Positions 25,744 to 35,200 of a DNA stretch of 64,000 bases are shown here, piece by piece (positions within the stretch are counted from its first letter, which is position 1; each line of letters opens with the position of its first letter). This DNA comes from TMED14 sp002167805 (GTDB lineage Bacteria; Bacteroidota; Bacteroidia; Flavobacteriales; Schleiferiaceae). Both the position numbers and the translations under genes were made by a program. Where the stretch lies: positions 4,347-68,346 of the forward strand of contig CBFHHY010000009.1 of the NCBI GenBank assembly GCA_965655795.1. The letters are read 5' to 3'. Under the pieces are notes generated by a model, which was not told where the DNA came from, did no database searches, and saw only the letters and a program-made list of their open reading frames with translations.

Positions 25744-26518
25744 GATTAGGGGGTATATTAAAAGGGAACTTAAGTGCCTCTTGGTATTTTTTTGATTTAG
25801 ACAAAAATTCCAGCTTACCATTTCCCTGAGGAGATGTGAATATTAAGTCCCAACCTCCGTCTATTTTATATGTAATCTCAAGCATTAAAAACTCTTTTGA
25901 TAAAAATATTTTTTGACTCAATAACTCGTGTTTATAGTCAGAATTAAATTCCAAACTAAGCTCTCCAGAATATTTGTCTCTTTTAAATGGGAAATTTAAA
26001 AGCCATTTTTCTTTGGTGAAGTCCATATTCGCAATCATAAAATTTTCTGGCCATTCTATTACTTCCCTAGAAACAATATTTATAATATCTTGGACATTTA
26101 TGGGAATATCTAATTCGTTTAATCTTGAAAAAGGCACATCAATGTATTTATTTAAAATATTTGCATACCCTTGAATACTATCATTTGTTATAATTAATCT
26201 AGCAAGCTTTAGTCCCATTAATGGATCTGAAATATCTAGCCAAAGTTTTTTAAACTCATCTTTCCTGAGTCTAAAGTCTAGCTTCCCTTTGTAGCTTTTT
26301 TGATCAAATCTTATCGTTCCATTTCCCTTTAAGCGCTGAAAAGGATATACTATCGCAGAGTTTTCAGAATTCGCTTTTAATTCTGAAAGTGCATCAATAA
26401 CTCTTCTTCGCGCAGGCTCCTCCATTGTCTCTAATTTATCTATTTTACCAATTAATCCGCAACCAAATAGGGAACAGCTGAAAAGCACAGAAATAAAAAA
26501 TGACTTAACGTTTTTCAC
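25724..26518 (-). CDS. DUF4292 lipoprotein
   Basis: 264 residues. A lipobox (SCSLFGC, Cys20) follows a hydrophobic signal, so it should be a lipoprotein, probably outer-membrane-facing the periplasm. The remainder is beta-rich (GNGTIRFDQKSYKGKLDFRLRKDEF) and matches DUF4292, a family with LolA/LolB-like fold in Bacteroidota. It always neighbours the EnvC-like M23 gene in this phylum, as here with a 20-base overlap, and follows the TPR gene by 12 bases. A role in lipid, lipoprotein or LPS handling at the envelope is inference. Confidence 0.86.
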   Translation of the reverse strand: MKNVKSFFISVLFSCSLFGCGLIGKIDKLETMEEPARRRVIDALSELKANSENSAIVYPFQRLKGNGTIRFDQKSYKGKLDFRLRKDEFKKLWLDISDPLMGLKLARLIITNDSIQGYANILNKYIDVPFSRLNELDIPINVQDIINIVSREVIEWPENFMIANMDFTKEKWLLNFPFKRDKYSGELSLEFNSDYKHELLSQKIFLSKEFLMLEITYKIDGGWDLIFTSPQGNGKLEFLSKSKKYQEALKFPFNIPPNHARLDF

Positions 26519-26530
26519 GGCAATACAAAT

Positions 26531-27556
26531 TTACCACTGCAATAGGGTATTTATCTCTCTACTAAGCTGATCTTCTTTCATCCCATTTTCAATTGCATGC
26601 TTACAATACAATTCAAACTTCTCTTTTTGTTCAGTTTTTAAAAAAATCGCTGCCGCAATGACATATGGTCTTGCTTCATTTGGATTAGACTGGATATTCC
26701 ATTGGGCCCATTTTGATACCATTTCCCAACCGCTATCCGAAACCTTTGATTCTCTGAGCCTATTCATCGCATTCACGATTAATGTTGATTTGATATCAAT
26801 CTTAATATCTGAATTCATAACTAGCCTTTTAAAATAAAAGTCCGCTATGTCTTCTTTGCCAAAGGCATGAGAGGCATCTATAAATGCTATTTTTACGGGA
26901 AGAGCATCCGGAAATAAGAGCACTAACCTTTTGAGGAAAATATAAGCTTCATAATTCTGTCCAATTCTATTCAAGGTATTTACATAAAGCAATGAGCCGT
27001 TGATAACATCACCTGATTTTAAAATATAATCATTCACATATGTTAAAGAGCTATCCTTGAAGTTGAGGTTCAAAAAGACATTACGAATTGCTAAAGCCGT
27101 CTGATAATTCCGTCCGAAGAATTCTTCGCTTTTTTTTAAAAAATATATTGCGTTAGTATTATCATTTAAATCGAGTGAAATATTTATGCAGTCCGCTAAT
27201 ACTTGATAATCAGCTGACTTCGAGCAAACTAATAACCTACCATAAAATAGTAATTCTTCTTTTTTACCTATTCCTCGATTAAATCCATATAGGGAATATA
27301 AAGATGGAATATTTACAACCCCAATCCCCAGCGATGATTTAACACGAAGTTTTGCTTTTGACAAAAACTTATCTGCCGATTTCAAATCATCTTTAATCAA
27401 AAAATACTTGCCGCGATTAATGAAGCGATTAAACTTTTTATCTAGACGATAGTCAAAAGTCAAGGAATCACAATCAACTCCAATAGTTTGTGAGCGGAGT
27501 ATTCCAAAAAAGAAAAAAACACCGCAACATAATATTGTCTTAAATACCGAGAGCAT
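26531..27556 (-). CDS. Secreted tetratricopeptide-like repeat protein
   Basis: 341 residues. Signal peptide of ~22 residues (TILCCGVFFFFGILRS). The body is all-helical with TPR-like units, for example NAIYFLKKSEEFFGRNYQTA, NYEAYIFLKRLVLLFPDALP and RPYVIAAAIFLKTEQKEKF. Such proteins serve as periplasmic scaffolds. It starts two bases after the nucleotidyltransferase stop and is followed 12 bases later by DUF4292. I do not recognise a specific family. The position between sugar-nucleotide synthesis and cell-wall genes suggests an envelope assembly role. Confidence 0.8.
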   Translation of the reverse strand: MLSVFKTILCCGVFFFFGILRSQTIGVDCDSLTFDYRLDKKFNRFINRGKYFLIKDDLKSADKFLSKAKLRVKSSLGIGVVNIPSLYSLYGFNRGIGKKEELLFYGRLLVCSKSADYQVLADCINISLDLNDNTNAIYFLKKSEEFFGRNYQTALAIRNVFLNLNFKDSSLTYVNDYILKSGDVINGSLLYVNTLNRIGQNYEAYIFLKRLVLLFPDALPVKIAFIDASHAFGKEDIADFYFKRLVMNSDIKIDIKSTLIVNAMNRLRESKVSDSGWEMVSKWAQWNIQSNPNEARPYVIAAAIFLKTEQKEKFELYCKHAIENGMKEDQLSREINTLLQW

Positions 27557-27558
27557 AA

Positions 27559-28566
27559 CTAGCCTTGTAAACGACTAAAGTCTCCCAAATCTAATGATCG
27601 ATATTCCGAATCAGCTGTGACATTCATTCCGATCATAGAGTAATCTAAATTGAGATTTTTTAAGGTACTTTTTTCTCTAATTATTGAATTTTCAATATGG
27701 CAATTATCGATTTTGCAGTCTTCATAAATACTCACGTTGGGACCTACCGTCGAATTAATAATAGTGACATTTGAGGCTATGAAACAAGGCTCTATTATTT
27801 TAGAATTCTGTAAAATCAAATTTTCTGGCTCGTACTGAACTATATCCTTTTCAAACTCGAGAACATTAGTGTTTGTCATTATCATAGCCTCTTTATTTCC
27901 GCAATCCATCCAAGAATCAACTTTCCCTGTTGTTAGTTTTAGGCCATTATTTTGCATGTTTTCTAACGCATCTGTGATTTGATATTCACCGCCCTTTTTG
28001 ATATTATTCTCTAAAATATATTCAAGCTCATTCTTAAGTATTCTACCCTCTTTAAAATAATAGATTCCAATAATTGCTAGGTCACTTATAAAATTTTTTG
28101 GCTTCTCTACAAATCCTTCAATTGCGCCCTGACTATCAAGCTTCACAACACCAAAAGCCTCCGGGTTTTTTATTTTACTGACCCATATAACTGCATCGGA
28201 GGTTAAATCCAACTCAAATTTTGCGCGAAATAAAGTGTCAGCAAATGCTACCACAATAGGCCCTCTCAAAATTTCTTTAGCACAATAAATTGCATGAGCC
28301 GTCCCTAGAGGTTCATTTTGATGTAGAATTAGACCTTCTGCCCCAACTTCTTTTGCGACACCAAGGAGCATTTCTTCAACCTCCAAACCAAAATCTCCAA
28401 TAATAAAGGCAATCTGATCTAATTCTCGGACTACAGTTTGAGATATATCTTCAACGAGTCTCTTTACAATTGGCTTTCCCGCAATCGGAAGTAAAGGCTT
28501 TGGAGTCAGTAAAGTATGAGGTCTGAGCCTGGAGCCTCTGCCTGCCATTGGAATAATGATATTCAT
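27559..28566 (-). CDS. Sugar-phosphate nucleotidyltransferase with left-handed beta-helix
   Basis: 335 residues. The nucleotide-binding start MNIIIPMAGRGSRLRPHTLL followed by TPKPLLPIAGKP is typical of glucose-1-phosphate thymidylyl/uridylyltransferases; ITDALENMQNNGLKLTTGKV and VDSWMDCGNKEAM belong to the substrate site. Residues ~245-335 carry hexapeptide-like repeats (IASNVTIINSTVGPNVSIYE), a short left-handed beta-helix. The enzyme makes an NDP-sugar for surface polysaccharide; which sugar is not resolvable. It is third in the flippase-dut-transferase operon. Confidence 0.92.
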   Translation of the reverse strand: MNIIIPMAGRGSRLRPHTLLTPKPLLPIAGKPIVKRLVEDISQTVVRELDQIAFIIGDFGLEVEEMLLGVAKEVGAEGLILHQNEPLGTAHAIYCAKEILRGPIVVAFADTLFRAKFELDLTSDAVIWVSKIKNPEAFGVVKLDSQGAIEGFVEKPKNFISDLAIIGIYYFKEGRILKNELEYILENNIKKGGEYQITDALENMQNNGLKLTTGKVDSWMDCGNKEAMIMTNTNVLEFEKDIVQYEPENLILQNSKIIEPCFIASNVTIINSTVGPNVSIYEDCKIDNCHIENSIIREKSTLKNLNLDYSMIGMNVTADSEYRSLDLGDFSRLQG

Positions 28567-28581
28567 TTTTGATTTAATTTT

Positions 28582-29016
28582 TTATTTTTTCCCACTATGA
28601 CCAAACCCCCCTTGACCTCTCTGAGTATCATCTAAAGTTTCTGATTTCTGCCATTCTACATGATCATATTTTGCAATCAATAATTGTGCTATTCTGTCAC
28701 CTGATTTTACGCAAAAAATTTTATCGCCGTGATTTATTAGTATAACACCTATATCACCTCTGTAGTCTGAGTCAATTGTACCCGGAGCGTTTAAGACAGT
28801 TAAACCATGCTTAAGAGCAAGTCCTGAACGGGGCCTAACCTGAGCTTCAAATCCTTTTGGAAGAGCTAATTTCAGCCCTGTTGATATTAATTTTCTTTGC
28901 CCCGGGTGAATATTTATTTCTTCGCTCAGGTTTGCACGTAAATCCATACCCGCACTACCGTCGGAAACATACTCTGGAAGGTCATTCGACGAGCTATTGA
29001 TAACTTTAATTTTCAT
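28582..29016 (-). CDS. dut: Deoxyuridine 5'-triphosphate nucleotidohydrolase (dUTPase)
   Basis: 144 residues. All five trimeric-dUTPase motifs can be traced: GSAGMDLRA (1), RSGLALKHG (2), GTIDSDYRGDIGVILIN (3), RIAQLLIAK (4) and RGQGGFGHSG (5). It hydrolyses dUTP to dUMP, keeping uracil out of DNA and supplying dTMP synthesis. Its place between flippase and nucleotidyltransferase (17- and 15-base gaps) is the standard Bacteroidota order, though the functional link is unclear. Confidence 0.97.
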   Translation of the reverse strand: MKIKVINSSSNDLPEYVSDGSAGMDLRANLSEEINIHPGQRKLISTGLKLALPKGFEAQVRPRSGLALKHGLTVLNAPGTIDSDYRGDIGVILINHGDKIFCVKSGDRIAQLLIAKYDHVEWQKSETLDDTQRGQGGFGHSGKK

Positions 29017-29033
29017 AAAACTATTTTATTAAT

Positions 29034-30443
29034 TTATTGACGAAAAATCTTTCGCTCTGAAAATATTACAATGATTATCATTAACACCAGGGCGCCAAAA
29101 GAATAAAAGTAGTTCACCATATTTTTTGATGCAACCCAGCCCAAAATTATCCCCGATACCAAATACAAAATTATCTTACCAAAATCATACGGCACTTGAT
29201 AATGAAATTGCCCCAGTAAAATCGAAAGAACTGTCATTCCAAAATAACTTAATAATGTTGTCCAAGCAGCCCCTTCTATTCCCAGAATTGGGATCAAAAA
29301 TATATTGCCCACAACCGTTATTACTAATCCCACCATTGTAATATATAAACCTAAATATGTTTTATCTGTCAGCTTATACCACATGGAAATTTGAGTGTTC
29401 ATGGATAAAAAAACGTTTGCCAAAAGTAAAATGTATAATAACGGTAATGAATCCCAATACTTTGAATCAATAAAAAACTTAATGCCATCTAAACCTGAAA
29501 GAACAGCAACCATACCAATACACAAAATACCAGTAAATAATCTTAAGACAACCGCCATTTGATTTTTAGTGTTTTCTGACTTTTTAAAGAAATATGGTTC
29601 CGCTGCATAGCGAAAAGCTTGATTAAATAAAATCAAGAAGATCGAAAGCTTATAAATCGCAGAATATGTTCCTACATCTTCTTTAGATGTGGATATTGGC
29701 ATAAGGTATTCAATAAAAAACCTATCAGCCATTTCGTTAGCGATTCCAGGAAGTCCGGCAAGCAACAAAGGGAACCCAAACAAAATCATTGTTTTCCAAA
29801 TTTTCAAATCAAAAATTTTCTTGATAGCAAAAAATTCTGGAGCCAAAAGAATCATCATAAAAGCACTAGCTAATAAATTTGAAAATAATACCCATCCAAC
29901 TTTCCATTCCGGTAATTTATAACCCACATTGGGCAAAAAAAGAAAAATTACATAGCACAAAAGAAAATTAATTCCGATTTGACTAATCTTAATAATAATA
30001 AACCGCCTTGCCTTTCTTTGAGCCCTTAAACGAGCAAAAGGAACTGCGCATACCGCATCCATAGCAACGATCCATCCCATCCAAAGAATCAAATAAGGTC
30101 TATCAGAAAGATGCAATAACTGAGAAATTGGAACGTAGCAAATCCATAAAACGATTAAAAAAACGACAGTGCTAATAATTAATGACCACATTGCTGTCGA
30201 ATAAACCCTAAATTCCTCAAAACCTTTTTTTTGACTGAATCTAAAATATGCTGTTTCAAATCCATATGTTAAAATGACCATCAAAAAGGCTATGGAAACA
30301 TATAAAAGAGAATTTACTCCATATTCACTTTTAGACAAAACCATCGTAAGCAGAGGTGTTAAAGCAAAATTCAATAAACGAGCTACAATACTACTAAGCC
30401 CATATAAAGCGGTATCTCCAAATAAACTCTTTAGGCCTGCCAT
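29034..30443 (-). CDS. Polysaccharide flippase (MOP/Wzx-like membrane protein)
   Basis: 469 residues with about 14 hydrophobic segments throughout (for example FLIVLWICYVPIS, IIVIFSERKIF). The N-terminal LKSLFGDTALYGLSSIVARL followed by LTPLLTMVLSKSEYGV is typical of Wzx/RfbX-like oligosaccharide flippases of the MOP superfamily. It should move lipid-linked sugars across the inner membrane. It leads the six-gene minus operon (flippase, dut, nucleotidyltransferase, TPR, DUF4292, EnvC-like). A TATCTTTG box ends just four bases before the ATG, suggesting a leaderless or near-leaderless transcript. Confidence 0.9.
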   Translation of the reverse strand: MAGLKSLFGDTALYGLSSIVARLLNFALTPLLTMVLSKSEYGVNSLLYVSIAFLMVILTYGFETAYFRFSQKKGFEEFRVYSTAMWSLIISTVVFLIVLWICYVPISQLLHLSDRPYLILWMGWIVAMDAVCAVPFARLRAQRKARRFIIIKISQIGINFLLCYVIFLFLPNVGYKLPEWKVGWVLFSNLLASAFMMILLAPEFFAIKKIFDLKIWKTMILFGFPLLLAGLPGIANEMADRFFIEYLMPISTSKEDVGTYSAIYKLSIFLILFNQAFRYAAEPYFFKKSENTKNQMAVVLRLFTGILCIGMVAVLSGLDGIKFFIDSKYWDSLPLLYILLLANVFLSMNTQISMWYKLTDKTYLGLYITMVGLVITVVGNIFLIPILGIEGAAWTTLLSYFGMTVLSILLGQFHYQVPYDFGKIILYLVSGIILGWVASKNMVNYFYSFGALVLMIIIVIFSERKIFRQ

Positions 30444-30447
30444 ATCT

Positions 30448-30455
30448 CAAAGATA
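30448..30455 (-). promoter_or_regulatory. -7 box directly before the flippase start (TATCTTTG)
   Basis: TATCTTTG, an exact TAnnTTTG match, separated by only four bases (AGAT) from the ATG at 30443. With the usual ~5-base distance from box to start site, transcription would begin at the A of the ATG. No TTG at the N19 position. Confidence 0.5.
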
Positions 30456-30493
30456 CGTGTAGCGGTCGGCCCCTTACAGAAATATTTTAATAA

Positions 30494-30501
30494 TATCTTT
30501 A
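30494..30501 (+). promoter_or_regulatory. -7-like box directly before the PLP dehydratase start (TATCTTTA)
   Basis: TATCTTTA, one mismatch from TAnnTTTG, four bases (GCTT) before the ATG at 30506, mirroring the divergent box at 30448-30455. No -33 TTG at N19. Confidence 0.4.
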
Positions 30502-30505
30502 GCTT

Positions 30506-31513
30506 ATGCATTCGTATTTTACTTCTTTCAAAAAAGCCCAAATATTAGATAATCGTTATAATGAAATATCTAAATTTCTTCATAAAACCCCGGTATTAAC
30601 CTCAAATTCAATTAACACCGAAGTAGGTTCTTCCCTTTATTTTAAATGTGAAAATTTTCAAAAATCCGGAGCATTTAAAATGAGAGGTGTAAGTAATGCG
30701 ATATTTGAGTTAGTGAAAAACAGGGGAATTACAAAAGGCCTAATTGCCCATTCTTCAGGAAATCATGGACAAGCATTGGCTTGGGCAGCAAAAAAACATA
30801 AAATCCCTTGTATCATCGTAATGCCAGAAAATGCTTCTGAATTTAAAAAAAAAGCCATTCGAGCAGCTGGAGCAAAAATCCATGAGTGTGAATCAAATAT
30901 TGCATCAAGGATAAGTTCTGTCAAAAAAATAATTTCAAAACTTGGGTTTACAGAAATACATCCAAGTAACCAACCATCCGTAATTTTAGGTCAAGGTTCA
31001 GCAGCATGGGAATTGCTTAAATATTGTAAAAGTCATAATATCAACTTAGACTTTATCGGTGTGCCAATAGGTGGTGGTGGCCTGGCCGCGGGCTCTTGTT
31101 TTTCAGTTGCCATCTGGAACAAACTTCATGGCACCTCAACAAAAGTTTTTGGGGCTGAACCTACAGGAGCAGATGACGCCTACCGAAGTCTCAAATCTGG
31201 TAAAATTGAACGTAATGAAAATCCTGTAACCTTAGCTGATGGATTAAGAACTGAATTAGGTGATGTGAATTTTCCTCTTATCCAAGATTTAATTCATTCT
31301 ATCTATTTAGTTTCAGATTCAGAAATAATAAACGGACAAATTAAATTGATAGAGAGACTTAAAATCATGATCGAAAGTAATTGCTCTCCGCCATTCTCTG
31401 CTGTTCAAAAAAACAAAGATGATTTTAAAGGGAAAAAAACTGGAATTATACTATCCGGAGGAAATATTGATTTGAAAAATTCAAAATGGTTTATTGAAAA
31501 TAAGAAAGGTTGA
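30506..31513 (+). CDS. PLP-dependent threonine/serine dehydratase family enzyme
   Basis: 335 residues, fold type II PLP enzyme. The cofactor Lys is in KSGAFKMRG; the SSGNHGQALA phosphate/substrate loop and the GVPIGGGGLAAG PLP-phosphate loop are present. There is no C-terminal ACT-type regulatory domain, so it is a short, probably catabolic form. Likely reactions are deamination of threonine or serine, or serine racemase / threo-3-hydroxyaspartate ammonia-lyase activity; the sequence alone does not decide. A terminator follows (31520-31546), then ridA-ileS with its own promoter, giving a suggestive dehydratase-RidA-IleRS neighbourhood. Confidence 0.92.
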   Translation: MHSYFTSFKKAQILDNRYNEISKFLHKTPVLTSNSINTEVGSSLYFKCENFQKSGAFKMRGVSNAIFELVKNRGITKGLIAHSSGNHGQALAWAAKKHKIPCIIVMPENASEFKKKAIRAAGAKIHECESNIASRISSVKKIISKLGFTEIHPSNQPSVILGQGSAAWELLKYCKSHNINLDFIGVPIGGGGLAAGSCFSVAIWNKLHGTSTKVFGAEPTGADDAYRSLKSGKIERNENPVTLADGLRTELGDVNFPLIQDLIHSIYLVSDSEIINGQIKLIERLKIMIESNCSPPFSAVQKNKDDFKGKKTGIILSGGNIDLKNSKWFIENKKG

Positions 31514-31519
31514 AAATAG

Positions 31520-31546
31520 AAAACGTCGCATTTTCAGCGACGTTTT
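31520..31546 (+). terminator. Intrinsic terminator after the PLP dehydratase
   Basis: AAAACGTCGC pairs with GCGACGTTTT around a seven-base loop; the stem ends in TTTT. It starts seven bases after the stop codon and separates this gene from ridA-ileS. Confidence 0.85.
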
Positions 31547-31756
31547 ACAACCCTTGATGAATCTTTCTTGAATTAGATTCATATCAAATATCGTAAAAAT
31601 ATTTGACTTATTGTACAAATCACCTTAAGTTTAATCGAATAAGATTAATTTTTGATACAATAATTACCAAATAACCAATTAAAACTTATTAATTATCTCA
31701 AAAACTAAAACCTTGACAACATAAAAATATCTGTTTCTGTCAAGTGGCAAATTAGG

Positions 31757-31764
31757 TACTTTTG
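31757..31764 (+). promoter_or_regulatory. -7 box for ridA-ileS (TACTTTTG)
   Basis: TACTTTTG is a full match to TAnnTTTG, six bases before the ridA ATG. The upstream -33 position reads TTTCTG, not a clear TTG. The box contains the GTACTTTT 8-mer shared with secA, tatA and the dksA-like gene. The leader would be about two bases. Confidence 0.6.
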
Positions 31765-31770
31765 TAAACT

Positions 31771-32208
31771 ATGAGTTCAAAAAAAAAAACAGCAGATTCC
31801 CAAGCCCCATTGCCTGTGGGTAACTATCCTATGACACGACGTTCAGGAAATTTAATATTCATGTCTGGCGTCGGGCCCAGAAAGCCAAAAAGCGGAACAG
31901 AATCATCTTCAGTTCCTGGCTTAACAATGAACAGTAACGGTGAAATTATAGATTATGACTTTGCTCAACAAGTTCACGCTGTTTTTAAAAATGTTCGCAT
32001 TATTCTTTTAGAATCTGGCTATGCTTGGGAAAACCTAATTGATATAACTGTCTTTTTAACGGATATGAAAAAAGACTTTCACGTTTTCAATGATATCTAT
32101 TCTGATTATTTCAAAGACCTAAAAGTGAAGCCATGCAGAACGACTGTAGAAGTTTTGTCTCTTCCTACGCCCATTGCCATTGAACTTAAATGCATTGCGT
32201 CACTATGA
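31771..32208 (+). CDS. RidA/YjgF-family imine/enamine deaminase
   Basis: 145 residues. The C-terminal half aligns with E. coli RidA, including the catalytic Arg (PCRTTVEV, equivalent to Arg105) and Glu (IAIELKCIA, equivalent to Glu120). Canonical RidA hydrolyses reactive 2-aminoacrylate/2-iminobutyrate released by serine/threonine dehydratases, protecting PLP enzymes and isoleucine synthesis. The upstream dehydratase (30506) and the translationally coupled isoleucyl-tRNA synthetase downstream (ATGA overlap) fit that role. A second possibility is 2-aminomuconate deaminase (AmnD/NbaF, also RidA-fold), the step after ACMSD in kynurenine catabolism; the longer N-terminus and the pathway genes at 16-18 kb keep this open. 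Confidence 0.9.
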   Translation: MSSKKKTADSQAPLPVGNYPMTRRSGNLIFMSGVGPRKPKSGTESSSVPGLTMNSNGEIIDYDFAQQVHAVFKNVRIILLESGYAWENLIDITVFLTDMKKDFHVFNDIYSDYFKDLKVKPCRTTVEVLSLPTPIAIELKCIASL

Positions 32209-35200
32209 AAAATTTATTCCCAGAACGTGGGTCACTGAATCTTCCAGTAATTCAGAAAAAAATATTAAAATCTTGGCAAGAGAATAATGTATTCAGGGAT
32301 TCAGTTCGAAAAGGTTCCCCGGAATTTGTCTTTTATGAGGGGCCGCCCTCTGCCAATGGGCTTCCTGGCATTCATCATGTTATGGCCCGGTCAATAAAAG
32401 ATTTATTCTGTAGGTATAAAACTCAAAAAGGATTTAGAGTTGAGCGCCGTGCAGGCTGGGACACTCATGGCTTGCCAGTTGAGCTCGGTGTTGAAAAGGC
32501 TCTTGGAATTACCAAAGAAGATATTGGGGGAAAAATAACTATCGAAGAATATAACCTAGCCTGTAAAGAGGCTGTTATGAAATATACAGGGATTTGGAAC
32601 GACTTAACAGAGAAGATGGGTTATTGGGTAGATATGGAAAATCCATACGTGACATATAAATCTAAATATATAGAATCGGTTTGGTGGATCCTTTCCAACA
32701 TTTATAATAAAGGGCTTATTTACAAGGGTTATACAATTCAGCCCTACTCTCCCAAAGCTGGAACCGGATTGAGTTCTCATGAATTAAATCAACCAGGGTG
32801 CTACCGGGATATTAAAGATGTTAGTGCAACAGCACTATTTAAAATTCTACCATCTAATCAAAGTATAAAGCTGTTTGGTAATTCTACGGTTCATTTTATG
32901 GCTTGGACAACTACTCCATGGACACTTCCGTCTAACACAGCCTTAACGATAGGAAAAAAGATTGAATACAGTAGGATATCCACTTTTAATCCATATACAA
33001 AACAGAAGCAAGAAATAGTAATTGCAACAGATCTTATATCTAAATATTTTAAGCAAGAAGATGAAAATATTAAAGATGGCCCAATAGAAAAATCTCTACC
33101 ATGGTCAATTATATCTAAGCATAGAGGTGAAGAGTTTATTGGCTTACGATATGAGCCTTTACTAAATTATGCCGTGCCTTTTGAAAATGCTGAAAATGCT
33201 TACCAGATTATTCCAGGCGACTTCGTGACAACACAAGACGGAACTGGAGTTGTTCACACAGCCCCAACTTTTGGAGCTGATGATGCTCAAGTTGCCAAAG
33301 AGTTTGGTGTGCCTCCCATGCTAATTCAAGATAAGTTCGAAAATCTTGTTCCATTAGTTGATCTTCAAGGAAAATTTGTGGATTGCATGGGAGATTTAGC
33401 TGGGAAGTATGTAAAAATCGAATATTATTCAAAAGAGAATAAACCTGAGCTAAGCGTAGATGAAGAAATTTGCATAAAATTAAAAAAAGAAGGTAAAGCG
33501 TTTCGGGTTCAAAAATATTCACATAGCTACCCTCATTGTTGGAGAACAGACATGCCCATCCTATACTACCCTATGGACAGCTGGTTTGTAAAAACTACTG
33601 CGATGAAGGAGAAGCTGAAAGAGTTAAATAAAGAGATTCTTTGGAAGCCCGAGTCAACAGGAACTGGAAGGTTTGGAAACTGGTTAGAGAATTTAAATGA
33701 TTGGAATCTAAGTCGCAGTAGATATTGGGGGATTCCACTTCCCATATGGAGAACTGCGGATGGAAAAGAAGAGAAAATAATAGATTCGATTCAGATGCTC
33801 AAGGAAGAGCTAGAAATAAGCGCCAAAAACGGCATAATGAATACAAACCCCCTTAAAAGTTTTTCTCCAGGAGATTTTAGCGAACTGAATTATTCTCAAA
33901 TAGATCTTCACAAACCTCATGTAGACGATTGGGTTCTTTCATCGTCAAAAAATGAGCCTATGTACCGAGAATCTGATCTAATCGATGTTTGGTTTGACTC
34001 TGGCTCTATGCCTTATGCTCAATTACATTACCCATTTGAAAATAAAGATCTAATTGATCTAAAAAAGTCATTCCCTGCAGATTTTATTGCTGAAGGGGTA
34101 GATCAAACAAGAGGGTGGTTTTTTACAATGCACGCAATTGCCGGATTATCTTTTGATTCAGTTGCTTTTAAAACAGTTATCTCTAATGGGCTCGTGTTAG
34201 ATAAGACAGGCCAAAAAATGTCTAAGCGTTTAGGTAATGCCATTGACCCTTTTGATGCAATAGAAGAGAATGGAGCTGATGCCCTTAGATGGTATATGAT
34301 AACGAATTCTCAACCTTGGGATAACCTTAAATTCGATTTCGATGGGGTAAAAGAAACACAACGAAAATTTTTTGGGACTCTTCAAAACACTTATAACTTT
34401 TTTTCATTGTATGCAAATGTTGACGAGTTTGATCCTGAACAGTCTGATGCTCCAAATGAAGGTTTGTTAGAGATAGACCAATGGATTTTATCAAGACTAA
34501 ATAGCCTAATTGAGGATGTGTCAAATAATTTAGATGCTTTTGAACCAACTAAAGCATACCGTCAAATAAGTGATTTTGTCCAAAATGAATTAAGTAATTG
34601 GTATGTTCGCCTTTGCAGAAGGAGGTTTTGGAAGGGTGAAATGGGGTCAGATAAGTTAGCTGCTTACCAAACACTTTTCACTTGCCTAGATAGCATTTCA
34701 AAAATGATAGCTCCCGTTTCCCCATTTTTTGCGGATCAGCTATACCAAGATTTGAATCAAACAACTTCTTCCGTTCACCTCACTGATTTTCCTACCTCAG
34801 ATAAGTCTAAAATCAATAAAAATCTTGAACGTAAAATGAGACTTGCTCAGTCCATGAGCTCTCTGGTTCTAAGCATAAGAAAGAAAGAAAAAATACGTGT
34901 TAGGCAACCAATTTCTAGGATTATTGTTCCTGTGCTTAATGCAAAACAAGAAAACGATATTCAATCCATCAATTCTCTCGTTTTGTCTGAAGTTAATGCA
35001 AAAAAAATAGAGCTTGTCAAAGAGAATTCTGGATTTTTTATTAAAAGCGGTAAACCCAATTTTAGAAGCTTAGGAAGAAAAGCTGGAAGTTCAATGAATG
35101 AACTCGCTAATGCAATTCGAAATTTAACACCTGACGAATTAAAAAATCTAGAAGAAAATCAATCACTAAAAATTCAATTATCAAAATCAAGTTTTTCTTT

